A DNA stretch of 64,000 nucleotides from Bradyrhizobium cajani (GCF_009759665.1 NZ_WQNE01000031.1:39531-103530), one strand, 5' to 3'; positions 17,682 to 27,716 are shown, counted from the first letter of the stretch. Made by a program: numbers and translations. The notes: generated from the letters alone by a model not told the origin.

Positions 17682-17700
17682 GCCCTGCTGTTTCCTCAGC

Positions 17701-17811
17701 CGTCATTGCGCGGGTCCGTGCGAAGCGCGGCCCGATGACAGGCTCCGCGAAGCAATCCAGAATTCCTCCGCGGAGACAGTCTGGATTGCTTCGCTGCGCT
17801 CGCAATGACGG
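17701..17811. repeat. Dispersed palindromic intergenic repeat (CGTCATTGCG family)
   Basis: This element of about 110 bp begins CGTCATTGCG and ends CGCAATGACG. Inside are AAGCAATCCAGA and TCTGGATTGCTT arms around CTCCGCGGAGA-like sequence. A diverged shorter copy occurs at 27630-27716. It can fold into a long stem and is non-coding. Confidence 0.75.
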
Positions 17812-17855
17812 CGTGGAAGCTGCGAGCCCTCCGTCTTGCATTGCCTCACCGCCGA

Positions 17856-17875
17856 CTGTCGCAGAACTGCGACAG
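17856..17875. promoter_or_regulatory. Perfect 9+9 palindrome upstream of the aldehyde dehydrogenase
   Basis: CTGTCGCAG and CTGCGACAG are perfect inverted arms separated by AA, centred about 125 bp before the aldehyde dehydrogenase start codon. There is no T-run, and the position and dyad shape suit an activator site. The adjacent Fis-HTH regulator is the obvious candidate binder (inference). No -24/-12 sigma-54 promoter was found between it and the gene. Confidence 0.6.
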
Positions 17876-17990
17876 GTCGGCCCGGCCATCGCTCCCGCCT
17901 GGGCTGACAGAAAACGCCTCCCGCGACATCGTCGGCGCAAGTCGTGACAACGCGACGAATTGCGCAGACAGCAAACATCGGGAGTGATCA

Positions 17991-19509
17991 ATGAACAAGG
18001 TGGAATTCCTCAGCGTCACCAAAGTTCCCTTCGCCGAACGTTATGACAACTTCATCGGCGGTAAATTCGTCGCGCCGATCTCCGGCAAATACTTCGACAA
18101 CGCCTCGCCGGTGAACGGCCAGATCGTCTGTAAGATCGCACGCTCCGACGCGCAGGACGTCGAAGCAGCTCTCGACGCGGCGCATGCTGCCAAGGGCGCC
18201 TGGGGCCGCACCAGCGTGGCTGAGCGCGCCGCGATCCTGAACCGGATCGCCGACCGCATGGAAGAAAATCTCGAGCGTCTCGCCATTGCCGAGACCTGGG
18301 ACAACGGCAAGCCGATCCGCGAGACTCGCGCTGCCGACCTGCCGCTCGCCATCGATCACTTCCGCTATTTCGCCGGCGTGGTGCGCGCGCAGGAAGGCTC
18401 GATCGGCGAGATCGACCACGACACCATCGCCTATCATTTCCACGAGCCGCTCGGCGTGGTCGGCCAGATCATCCCCTGGAACTTCCCGCTGCTGATGGCC
18501 TGCTGGAAGCTTGCGCCTGCGCTTGCTGCAGGCAATTGCGTGGTGCTCAAGCCTGCCGAGCAGACCCCGGCCTCGATCATGGTCTGGGCCGAGATCATCG
18601 CCGATATCCTGCCGCCCGGCGTCCTCAACATCGTCAACGGTTTTGGTATCGAGGCCGGCAAGCCGCTCGCGTCCAGTCCCCGCATTGCCAAGATCGCCTT
18701 CACCGGCGAGACCACGACGGGCCGGCTGATCATGCAGTACGCCAGCCAGAACCTGATCCCGGTCACGCTGGAGCTCGGCGGCAAGTCGCCGAACATCTTC
18801 TTCAACGACGTCACCGCCGAGGACGACGATTTCTTCGACAAGGCGATCGAAGGCTTCGTCATGTTCGCGCTGAACCAGGGCGAAGTCTGCACCTGTCCGA
18901 GCCGGGCGCTGGTCCACGCCGACATCTATGACCGCTTCATGGAGCGGGCGCTGAAGCGCGTCGCCGCGATCAAGCAGGGCGATCCGCGCGACGCCACCAC
19001 CATGATCGGCGCGCAGGCCTCGGGCGAGCAGCTGGCCAAGATCCTCTCCTATATCGACATCGGCAAGCAGGAGGGCGCGAAGGTGCTGGCCGGCGGCGGC
19101 CGCGCTGAGCTCGCGGGCGATCTTGCCGGCGGCTTCTACGTCCAGCCGACCGTGTTCGAGGGCCACAACAAGATGCGGATCTTCCAGGAGGAGATCTTCG
19201 GCCCCGTCGTCTCGGTCACGACCTTCAAGACCGACGAGGAGGCACTCGCGATCGCCAACGACACGCTCTATGGCCTCGGCGCCGGTGTCTGGAGCCTGCG
19301 ATGCCAATCGCTGCTACCGCTTCGGCCGGGCAATCCAGGCCGGCCGCGTCTGGACGAACTGCTATCATGCCTATCCCGCACATGCGGCCTTCGGCGGCTA
19401 CAAACAGTCGGGCGTCGGGCGCGAGACCCACAAGATGATGCTCGATCACTACCAGCAGACCAAGAACCTCCTGGTCAGCTACAGCCCGAAGAAGCTCGGC
19501 TTCTTCTGA
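17991..19509 (+). pseudogene. Aldehyde dehydrogenase, interrupted by a one-base frameshift
   Basis: The reading frame from ATG 17991 gives an NAD-dependent aldehyde dehydrogenase of the AcoD/ExaC type: IIPWNFPLLMACWKLAPALA, LELGGKSPN with the catalytic Glu, and the catalytic Cys in NQGEVCTCPSRALV. After LYGLGAGVWS (codon at 19293-19295) homology jumps to the +1 frame, where it continues as DANRCYRFGRAIQAGRVWTN to the conserved C-terminus KNLLVSYSPKKLGFF, stop 19507-19509. The four bases CTGC at 19296-19299 stand where a CGC codon is expected, so one base (probably T 19297) is inserted. Corrected length would be 505 residues, normal for the family. Either a recent inactivating mutation or a sequencing error. 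Without correction the frame runs on through a hairpin into the next gene. Confidence 0.9.
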
Positions 19510-19519
19510 TCGGCGGAGG

Positions 19520-19549
19520 AGAGGGCGGCGCAATCCTGCGCCGCTCTCT
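19520..19549 (+). terminator. Strong hairpin after the aldehyde dehydrogenase
   Basis: A 13-bp stem with one G-U pair (AGAGGGCGGCGCA / TGCGCCGCTCTCT) around ATCC begins 11 bp after the intact-frame stop codon. The T-run is weak (TT). It marks the end of the aldehyde dehydrogenase unit and argues against a real fusion with the gene beyond. Confidence 0.65.
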
Positions 19550-19670
19550 TGCCGGCCGGGCCTGCCGTCATCCGTCTGTCAGGGAATTGAGACAAGACGG
19601 GAGCGCTGAACTTTATCGGTTCGGCGCGTGTGGCATCGAAGCGATGCCGGGCAAAGACGGAGGCTTGGCG

Positions 19671-21059
19671 ATGCGGGACGGTCCTTCACGACGGAACGCG
19701 TGTGTTGGCGCGATGCTGGTCGGTGCGGCGGCTTTGGCCCTGTTGCCGCCATCGATGGCCTTCGCACAAACCGCTGCGGCGCCCGCCGGCGCCAAACCGT
19801 TCCTGACCGTTGATGGAAAGGCGCCACTGATCCTCGGACATCGCGGCCTGCCTGGACTGGTCGCTGAAGAGACCGAGCCGTCATATGACCTTGCCGCAGC
19901 GCTGGGAACCGACGCGCTCGAAGAGGACCTGCACCTCACCAAGGACTGCGTGCTAGTGGTACGTCACAATCCCTGGCTGAGCGACAACACCAACGTTGCC
20001 GAGGTGGCGAAGACCAATGCGGCTGTTGCGGCCCGCAAGCGCACGGTGCCCGGCGTGCGCGTCAAGGCTCCGTCTGCGACCGGCGTGCCCGCCGATTACC
20101 TGACGGATCTTACCGATCCAACCGATCCCAAATCAGTGCTGAAATCGCTGATCGTTGACGGTGAAGATCATACCAATGACTGGTCGATCACCGACTTCAC
20201 CATGGCCGAGCTGAAGCAATGGATCGCCGGCACCACCTATGATGCGGCCAACGAAAGGCCGAAGGTCTTCAACGGCAAGTTCCCGGTCATCAGCTTCCAG
20301 GACGTCATCGACATCGCCAAGGCCAAGAGCAGGGCGACGGGGCGTACGATCCTCGTCTATCCCGAAACCAAGAACCCGACCTGGAACAATACCCAGGCGA
20401 TTGCGAATGGCTGCGGCGCGCCCGGCAGCCATCCGCTTGAGGATGCCCTGATCAAGATCGTCAAGGACAATGATCTCAACACCAAGGATGCGCCCATCCT
20501 CGTTCAGAGCTTCGAGCCCGGCAGCCTGAAATATATGCGCAGCCATGGCCTTCAGACGCAGCAGGTGCAGCTCATCGACGGCAACGGGATCGACTTCAAG
20601 ACCGGCAAGGTCCTCCTCGACAACATCACCAATTCGCGTCCATTCGACTGGACGGTTGCGAGCGACGCCCGCTTGTACGACGCGATGCTGACGCCCGAGG
20701 GCCTTGCCGAGATCAAGACCTATGCCGACGGCATCGGCCCGTGGAAGCCCTACATCGTTCCGCTCAAGATTGCGCCGTGGAAGGACCGCAACGCCGACGG
20801 CACGCCCTACAAGGGATCGACGCCGGACGCTTCGACGCAGGAGGCGACCAGCCTGATCGCGGACGCGCACAAGCTCGGCCTGTTCGTGCATGTCTTCACC
20901 TTCCGGAACGAGAAGAAATATCTGGCCGCCGACTATCGCGGTGATCCAAGCCTTGAATATCTCAAATTTTTCCGACTTGGCGTCGATGGGGTCTTCACCG
21001 ACTTCACGCATACCGGCGTTGCCGCCCGCGCAGCGTATTTGCGAGAACTCGGCTGGTAG
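19671..21059 (+). CDS. Exported glycerophosphodiester phosphodiesterase
   Basis: A 462-residue protein with a Sec-type signal peptide (Arg-rich start, then VGAMLVGAAALALLPPSMAFAQ). The mature domain is a GDPD TIM barrel: LILGHRGLPGLVAEETEPSYDLA gives the catalytic His-Arg and metal Glu, EEDLHLTKDCVLVVRHNPWL the E-x-D and second His, and the barrel closes with DGVFTDFTHTG. It hydrolyses glycerophosphodiesters to glycerol 3-phosphate and an alcohol in the periplasm, as in phosphate or glycerol scavenging. ATG 19671 is favoured by GGAGG seven bases upstream; ATG 19644 is also in frame. The same frame is open back into the aldehyde dehydrogenase only because of the frameshift there. Confidence 0.93.
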   Translation: MRDGPSRRNACVGAMLVGAAALALLPPSMAFAQTAAAPAGAKPFLTVDGKAPLILGHRGLPGLVAEETEPSYDLAAALGTDALEEDLHLTKDCVLVVRHNPWLSDNTNVAEVAKTNAAVAARKRTVPGVRVKAPSATGVPADYLTDLTDPTDPKSVLKSLIVDGEDHTNDWSITDFTMAELKQWIAGTTYDAANERPKVFNGKFPVISFQDVIDIAKAKSRATGRTILVYPETKNPTWNNTQAIANGCGAPGSHPLEDALIKIVKDNDLNTKDAPILVQSFEPGSLKYMRSHGLQTQQVQLIDGNGIDFKTGKVLLDNITNSRPFDWTVASDARLYDAMLTPEGLAEIKTYADGIGPWKPYIVPLKIAPWKDRNADGTPYKGSTPDASTQEATSLIADAHKLGLFVHVFTFRNEKKYLAADYRGDPSLEYLKFFRLGVDGVFTDFTHTGVAARAAYLRELGW

Positions 21060-21313
21060 GCGAAACGGCGAATCGGACCGGCGCTCTCGTTTCGGATCTG
21101 AACGTAACCGTGTCTGATTTAGCTGCGTCGGCTGCTTGCACCCGCTTCGCTGGTGGGGAGCTAATGTTGCCCAATCAAGCCTAAAGGTTTTGCAAAGTTT
21201 CGGCCACGTTGCACTGCGGCATAATGAAAATCGTGCCATGCCGCCGCGGTGCTTTCCAAGGGCGTTTGACTTGGGTTAGAGAGGGCAGAAGTTTTCTCTG
21301 ACCCGGAATTCCC

Positions 21314-22336
21314 ATGGCCGCACCCAAGAAAGCCGCCGCAGGCGCAGCACAGGACAAGACCAACGGCGGCTCGCCCCCGGAATTCACGAGGGAGCAGGAG
21401 CTGAAGGCGCTCCGCGACATGCTCCTGATCCGGCGGTTCGAGGAAAAGGCCGGCCAGCTCTACGGCATGGGCGCGATCGGCGGATTCTGTCATCTCTATA
21501 TCGGCCAGGAGGCCGTGGTGGTCGGCATGCAGATGGCGCTGAAGCAGGGCGATCAGGTCATCACCGGTTACCGCGATCACGGACACATGCTCGCCACCGG
21601 CATGGACGCCAACGGCGTCATGGCCGAGCTCACGGGACGCCGCGGCGGCTATTCCAAGGGCAAGGGCGGCTCCATGCACATGTTCAGCAAGGAGAAGCAC
21701 TTCTACGGCGGCCACGGCATCGTCGGCGCCCAGGTCTCGCTCGGCACCGGGCTTGCTTTCGCCAATCACTATCGCGGCAACGACAATGTCAGCGTCACCT
21801 ATTTCGGCGACGGCGCGGCCAACCAGGGCCAGGTCTATGAGAGCTTCAACATGGCGGAGCTCTGGAAGCTGCCGGTGATCTACGTCATCGAGAACAATCG
21901 CTACGCCATGGGAACGTCAGTCTCGCGCGCCTCGGCGCAGCAGGATTTTTCCAAGCGTGGCGCGTCCTTCAACATTCCCGGCATGCAGGTCGACGGCATG
22001 GACGTCCGCGCCGTGAAGGCCGCGGGCGAGGAGGCGGCGGCCTGGTGCCGCGCCGGCAAGGGCCCCTACATCCTGGAGATGCAGACCTACCGCTATCGCG
22101 GTCACTCGATGTCCGACCCTGCAAAATATCGCACGCGCGAGGAGGTCGAGAAGGTCCGCCACGACCAGGACCCGATCGAGCAGGTGCGCAACCGCCTCTT
22201 GGCGGCCAAGGTCAGCGAGCAGGATCTGAAGGCGATCGACGCCGAAGTGCGCGACATCGTCAACGCCTCCGCCGATTTCGCCCAGCATGATCCCGAGCCG
22301 GATGCCGCCGAGCTCTGGACCGACGTTTATCGCTAA
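21314..22336 (+). CDS. pdhA: Pyruvate dehydrogenase E1 component, alpha subunit
   Basis: Thiamine-diphosphate-dependent decarboxylation of pyruvate, first step of the pyruvate dehydrogenase complex. The 340 residues include the entry region MLLIRRFEEKAGQLYGMGAIGGFCHLYIGQEA, written here in pieces as RRFEEKAGQLYGMG and GGFCHLYIGQE. The ThDP-Mg motif is GDGAANQGQVYESFNMA ... VIENN, and the phosphorylation-loop-like YRYRGHSMSDPAKYR follows. An Ala/Lys-rich N-terminal tail of about 25 residues precedes the domain. It is the first gene of the operon pdhA-pdhB-DUF5076-deaminase-pdhC-orf-lpdA; the 254 bp upstream should hold the promoter, but no operator was recognised. Confidence 0.98.
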   Translation: MAAPKKAAAGAAQDKTNGGSPPEFTREQELKALRDMLLIRRFEEKAGQLYGMGAIGGFCHLYIGQEAVVVGMQMALKQGDQVITGYRDHGHMLATGMDANGVMAELTGRRGGYSKGKGGSMHMFSKEKHFYGGHGIVGAQVSLGTGLAFANHYRGNDNVSVTYFGDGAANQGQVYESFNMAELWKLPVIYVIENNRYAMGTSVSRASAQQDFSKRGASFNIPGMQVDGMDVRAVKAAGEEAAAWCRAGKGPYILEMQTYRYRGHSMSDPAKYRTREEVEKVRHDQDPIEQVRNRLLAAKVSEQDLKAIDAEVRDIVNASADFAQHDPEPDAAELWTDVYR

Positions 22337-22366
22337 GACGCGCGCAAGCTTTCTTTTGGAGTCGAT

Positions 22367-23755
<1,389 letters not shown>

Positions 23756-23758
23756 ACC

Positions 23759-24061
23759 ATGGCGGGCCCGAAGGAGCAGCCACTGCCGCCCGACGTCATG
23801 ACCCGCGAGGACGCGGTCGAGATCCTGCGCGTGTTCGTGCTGGACGGCGGGTTGTCGATGGCGTTCCAGCGCGCCTTCGAGGAGCCGGACATGTGGGGCC
23901 TGCTGCTCGTCGATCTCGCCCGCCACGCCGCGCGCGCCTATGCGCGCGAGAGCGAATATACCGAGGAGGATGCCCTCAACCGGATCCTGGAGATGTTCCA
24001 GGCCGAGATCGAGCGTCCCACCGACACCGGCACCACGACGCCGCGCGGCAAGGGGCACTGA
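23759..24061 (+). CDS. DUF5076 family protein
   Basis: A 100-residue acidic, soluble protein: MTREDAVEILRVFVLDGGLSMAF followed by EPDMWGLLLVDLARHAARAYA and a helical C-terminus ending in a Thr/Gly-rich tail. It matches the small uncharacterised DUF5076 family of alphaproteobacteria. No catalytic motif is recognisable. It starts 3 bp after the pdhB stop and ends 2 bp before the deaminase start, so it is certainly translated with the pdh operon. A role tied to the complex is possible but unproven. Confidence 0.85.
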   Translation: MAGPKEQPLPPDVMTREDAVEILRVFVLDGGLSMAFQRAFEEPDMWGLLLVDLARHAARAYARESEYTEEDALNRILEMFQAEIERPTDTGTTTPRGKGH

Positions 24062-24063
24062 CA

Positions 24064-24516
24064 GTGGCGATCGAATCCCATCACTACGACTTCATGCTCG
24101 AGGCGATCCGCGAGGCGGAGGCATCGATCGCGCAGGGCGGCCTGCCGATCGGCGCGGTGCTGACCCGCGACAACAAGGTCATCGCCCGTGGCCACAACAA
24201 CCGCGTGCAGGAGAACAACGTGATCCTGCACGGCGAGATGAGCTGCCTGCGCGAGGCGGGCGCGATCACGTTCCATGACACCGTCATGTACACTACGCTG
24301 TCGCCATGCTCGATGTGCGCCGGCGCGCTCGCGCTGTTCAAGGTCAAGCTGGTAGTGATCGGGGAATCCGTCACCTTCGAGGGATCCAAGGACATCCTCG
24401 ACAAGTTCGGCATCCCCTGGATCGACCTTGCCGACGACCGCTCCATCACCATGATGAAGAATTGGCGTTCCATCCCTGCCAATGAGCGCCTTTGGCAGGG
24501 CGACATCGGCAACTAA
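24064..24516 (+). CDS. Nucleoside/cytosine deaminase-fold protein
   Basis: A 150-residue zinc-dependent deaminase. The zinc site is H-G-E (VILHGEMSCLREAG, His ligand and catalytic Glu) plus PCSMCAGAL (two Cys ligands), and TTLSPCSMC precedes the second helix. The closest textbook relatives are yeast-type cytosine deaminase and guanine/tRNA adenosine deaminases; the C-terminal FGIPWIDLADDRSI segment is more like cytosine deaminase. The start is probably GTG 24064, two bases after the previous stop. Its position inside the pyruvate dehydrogenase operon is odd and substrate unproven. Confidence 0.9.
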   Translation: MAIESHHYDFMLEAIREAEASIAQGGLPIGAVLTRDNKVIARGHNNRVQENNVILHGEMSCLREAGAITFHDTVMYTTLSPCSMCAGALALFKVKLVVIGESVTFEGSKDILDKFGIPWIDLADDRSITMMKNWRSIPANERLWQGDIGN

Positions 24517-24578
24517 ACCTGGTCTGTTCGTCCTCGCTTTTGGGGACGACGTTTTGAGAAGTTCTTCGTGAGGTCAGC

Positions 24579-25928
24579 ATGCCCATCAACATCCTGATGC
24601 CCGCTCTGTCGCCGACGATGGAGAAGGGCAACCTCGCCAAGTGGCTGAAGAAGGAAGGCGACAAGGTCAAGTCCGGCGACGTCATAGCCGAGATCGAGAC
24701 CGACAAGGCGACCATGGAGGTCGAGGCCATCGACGAAGGCACGATCGCCAAGATCCTGGTGCCCGAGGGCACGCAAGACGTTCCGGTCAATGACGTGATC
24801 GCGGTGCTCGCTGGCGAGGGCGAAGATGTGAAGGCGGCAGGTGCTGCGAAGCCGACCGCCTCGGCTGCGCCGCCCAAGGCCGCTGAAGCGCCTGCTGCTG
24901 CACCGGCACCTGCTCCGGCCGCACCGAAGGCTGCGCCGGCGCCTGCCGCTGCACCGGCCGCGCAGGCTGCGGCACCCGCTCCGCAGGGCAACGGCCATGG
25001 CGGCCGGGTGTTCTCATCGCCGCTGGCGCGCCGCATTGCAAAGGATGCCGGAATCGATGTTGCGATGGTCGCCGGCACCGGCCCGCACGGCCGCGTGGTC
25101 GCACGCGACGTCGAGCAGGCCAAGTCCGGCAAGGGACTCAAGGCACCCGCGGCGGCGCCCTCCGGTGCGCCCTCGATCGCGCCGACCATGTCGGACAAGC
25201 AGATCCTGTCGCTGCTCGAGCCCGGCTCCTACGACATCGTCCCGCATGACGGCATGCGCCGCACGATCGCCCAACGTCTGACCGCGTCGATCCAGAACGT
25301 TCCGCACTTCTATCTCACCATCGACTGCGACATCGGCAAGCTGCTCGCCGCGCGCGAGGAGATCAACGCGGCTGCTCCCAAGGACAAGGAGAAGAAGCCG
25401 CTCTACAAGATCTCGGTCAACGACTTCGTCATCAAGGCGATGGCAGTCGCGCTCCAGAAGATCCCGAACTGCAACGTCAGCTGGACCGAAAGCGGCATGG
25501 TCAAGCATCACCATTCCGATGTCGGCGTTGCCGTGGCGATGCCCGGTGGCCTGATCACGCCGATCATCCGCAAGGCCGAGACCAAGACGCTCTCGACCAT
25601 CTCCAACGAGATGAAGGATTTCGCCGCGCGCGCCCGCTCGCGCAAGCTGAAGCCCGAGGAATACCAGGGCGGCACCACGGCGGTCTCCAACCTCGGCATG
25701 TACGGCATCAGCCACTTCACCGCCGTGATCAACCCGCCGCACGCGACCATCCTCGCGGTCGGCACCAGCGAGGAGCGTCCCGTCGTGCGCGGCGGCAAGA
25801 TCGAGATTGCGCACATGATGAGCGTGACCTTGTCATGCGATCACCGCGCCATCGACGGTGCGCTCGGCGCCGAGCTGATCGGCGCGTTCAAGCAGCTGAT
25901 CGAGAACCCCGTCATGATGATGGTCTGA
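24579..25928 (+). CDS. pdhC: Pyruvate dehydrogenase E2, dihydrolipoamide acetyltransferase
   Basis: Transfers the acetyl group from lipoamide to CoA and forms the core of the complex. The 449 residues contain one lipoyl domain (1-78, Lys 43 in ETDKATMEVEA), a long Ala/Pro linker (about 88-142), the peripheral subunit-binding domain (about 145-182, SSPLARRIAKDAGIDVAMVAG) and the catalytic domain with the His/Asp pair in SCDHRAIDGALGAEL. All domains are intact, with one lipoyl domain rather than the three of E. coli. The operon context and the lipoyl domain on E1-beta fit the rhizobial type of complex. Confidence 0.98.
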   Translation: MPINILMPALSPTMEKGNLAKWLKKEGDKVKSGDVIAEIETDKATMEVEAIDEGTIAKILVPEGTQDVPVNDVIAVLAGEGEDVKAAGAAKPTASAAPPKAAEAPAAAPAPAPAAPKAAPAPAAAPAAQAAAPAPQGNGHGGRVFSSPLARRIAKDAGIDVAMVAGTGPHGRVVARDVEQAKSGKGLKAPAAAPSGAPSIAPTMSDKQILSLLEPGSYDIVPHDGMRRTIAQRLTASIQNVPHFYLTIDCDIGKLLAAREEINAAAPKDKEKKPLYKISVNDFVIKAMAVALQKIPNCNVSWTESGMVKHHHSDVGVAVAMPGGLITPIIRKAETKTLSTISNEMKDFAARARSRKLKPEEYQGGTTAVSNLGMYGISHFTAVINPPHATILAVGTSEERPVVRGGKIEIAHMMSVTLSCDHRAIDGALGAELIGAFKQLIENPVMMMV

Positions 25929-25952
25929 CGCGGCGCGAGGGGACCGGGTTGA

Positions 25953-26183
25953 ATGCGAACGCGCTGGCCCTGGATCGCGATGCTGCTGTCGATCATCGTC
26001 CTCATCAGCCCGATCGGCACCGAGGTGCTGCACGATGCGCTCTTCAGCAGCGAGCAGCTCTCGCGCAGCATTGCCCAGCCGATCGCCTTCATCGGCCTTG
26101 CGATTCTGATCTCGATCTGCCTGATCGAATGGCTGGTCAGGTCGATCGTTTCAAAACGCCGCGCACACGGCGTCACGTCTTGA
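25953..26183 (+). CDS. Small membrane protein in the pdh operon
   Basis: A 76-residue protein with two hydrophobic segments: WPWIAMLLSIIVLISPIG near the N-terminus and IAFIGLAILISICLIEWLV near the C-terminus, the latter followed by a positively charged tail (RSIVSKRRAHG), suggesting a hairpin with a cytoplasmic C-terminus. GAGGGGA lies upstream of ATG. It fills the gap between pdhC (24 bp before) and lpdA (17 bp after), so it is expressed with the operon. No family function recognised. Confidence 0.7.
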   Translation: MRTRWPWIAMLLSIIVLISPIGTEVLHDALFSSEQLSRSIAQPIAFIGLAILISICLIEWLVRSIVSKRRAHGVTS

Positions 26184-26200
26184 GTTGAACGGGAGCCACC

Positions 26201-27622
26201 ATGGCCGATACATCCTTCGACGTCATCATCATCGGCTCCGGCCCCGGCGGCTATGTCACCGCGATCCGGGCCGCGCAGCTTGGCTTCAAGGTCGCGATCG
26301 TCGAGAAGTCCTATCTCGGCGGCATCTGTCTGAACTGGGGCTGCATCCCGACCAAGGCGCTGCTGCGCTCGGCCGAGATCTATCACTACATGCAGCACGC
26401 CAAGGATTACGGCCTGTCGGCCGAGAAGGTGTCGTTCGACGCCAAGGCCGTGGTGCAGCGCTCGCGCGGAGTCTCCAAGCGGCTGAACGACGGTGTCGGC
26501 TTCCTGATGAAGAAGAACAAGGTGAGCGTGATCTGGGGCGCGGCTTCGATCGACGCGCCCGGCAAGGTCACCGTGAAGAAGTCCGACGTCGAGGCGCCGA
26601 AGGGCGCGCTGGGCGAGGGGACCTATCAGGCCAAGCACATCATCGTCGCGACCGGCGCTCGGCCGCGCGTGCTGCCGGGGCTCGAGCCCGACAAGAAGCT
26701 GGTCTGGACCTATTTCGAGGCGATGGTGCCGGAGCGGATTCCGAAGTCGCTGCTCGTCGTCGGGTCAGGTGCGATCGGCATCGAGTTTGCCTCGTTCTTC
26801 CACACCATGGGCTCGGATGTGACCGTGGTCGAGGTGCTGCCGCAGATCCTGCCCGTCGAGGATGCCGAGATCGCGGGCCTTGCGCGAAAGCGCTTCGAGA
26901 AGCAGGGCATCAAGATCATGTCCTCGACCAAGGTGACCAAGCTGGAGAAGAAGGCCGACAGCGTCGTCGCCACCATCGACGACGGCAAGGGCAAGCCTGT
27001 GACGGCCGAGTTCGAGCGGGTGATCTCCGCCGTCGGCGTGGTCGGCAACATCGAAAATCTCGGCCTCGAAAAGCTCGGCGTCAGAACCGATCGCGGCTGC
27101 ATCGTCATCGATGGCTACGGCAAGACCAATATTCCCGGAATCTACGCCATCGGCGACGTCGCCGGTCCCCCGATGCTGGCGCACAAGGCCGAGCATGAGG
27201 GCGTGATCTGCGTCGAGGCGATCAAGGGCCTGCATCCGCACGCCATGGACAAGGACATGATCCCGGGCTGCACTTATTGCCATCCGCAGGTCGCCTCGGT
27301 CGGCCTGACGGAAGCCAGGGCGAAGGAGAACGGCCGCGAGATCCGCGTCGGCCGCTTCCCCTTCGTCGGCAATGGCAAGGCGATTGCGCTCGGCGAGGAT
27401 CAAGGCCTGGTCAAGGTCATCTTCGACAAGAAGACCGGTCAGCTCCTGGGCGCCCACATGATCGGCGCCGAAGTCACCGAGCTGATCCAAGGCTACGTCG
27501 TCGCCATGAACCTGGAAACCACGGAAGAGGAACTCATGCACACAGTGTTCCCGCATCCGACCCTGTCGGAGATGATGAAGGAAGCCGTGCTGGATGCGTA
27601 TGGACGGGTGCTGAATATATGA
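26201..27622 (+). CDS. lpdA: Dihydrolipoamide dehydrogenase (E3)
   Basis: Reoxidises dihydrolipoamide with FAD and NAD, completing the pyruvate dehydrogenase cycle. The 473 residues contain the FAD motif IIGSGPGGYVTAIRAAQLG, the redox disulfide GGICLNWGCIPTKALL (two Cys five apart), the NAD motif LLVVGSGAIGIEFASFF, YAIGDVAGPPMLAHKAEHEG and the C-terminal His-Glu of HPTLSEMMKEAV. It is the last gene of the operon. A palindromic repeat follows within 10 bp of the stop codon. Confidence 0.98.
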   Translation: MADTSFDVIIIGSGPGGYVTAIRAAQLGFKVAIVEKSYLGGICLNWGCIPTKALLRSAEIYHYMQHAKDYGLSAEKVSFDAKAVVQRSRGVSKRLNDGVGFLMKKNKVSVIWGAASIDAPGKVTVKKSDVEAPKGALGEGTYQAKHIIVATGARPRVLPGLEPDKKLVWTYFEAMVPERIPKSLLVVGSGAIGIEFASFFHTMGSDVTVVEVLPQILPVEDAEIAGLARKRFEKQGIKIMSSTKVTKLEKKADSVVATIDDGKGKPVTAEFERVISAVGVVGNIENLGLEKLGVRTDRGCIVIDGYGKTNIPGIYAIGDVAGPPMLAHKAEHEGVICVEAIKGLHPHAMDKDMIPGCTYCHPQVASVGLTEARAKENGREIRVGRFPFVGNGKAIALGEDQGLVKVIFDKKTGQLLGAHMIGAEVTELIQGYVVAMNLETTEEELMHTVFPHPTLSEMMKEAVLDAYGRVLNI

Positions 27623-27629
27623 CATCCGC

Positions 27630-27716
27630 CGTCATTGCGAGCGAAGCGAAGCAATTCAGAGTGCCTCCGCGGAAATGGTCTGGATTGATTCGTCGCAAGA
27701 GCTCCTCGCAATGACG
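27630..27716. repeat. Dispersed palindromic intergenic repeat, second copy
   Basis: It starts CGTCATTGCGAGCGAAGCGAAGCAATTC and closes near CTCGCAATGACG, with internal TCTGGATTGATTCG. It is a diverged relative of the element at 17701-17811, lying between lpdA and the threonine-synthase-like gene. It could serve as a transcript-ending hairpin. Confidence 0.7.

Noticed and set aside
17876..17990. Sigma-54 promoter for the aldehyde dehydrogenase
   Set aside because: No GG-N10-GC pair with suitable context was found, and the adjacent regulator lacks the AAA+ domain needed for sigma-54.
17991..21059. A 1022-codon open frame joining aldehyde dehydrogenase and glycerophosphodiesterase
   Set aside because: The link segment is out-of-frame dehydrogenase sequence plus an intergenic hairpin; the true dehydrogenase C-terminus is in another frame and the phosphodiesterase has its own signal peptide and ribosome-binding site.
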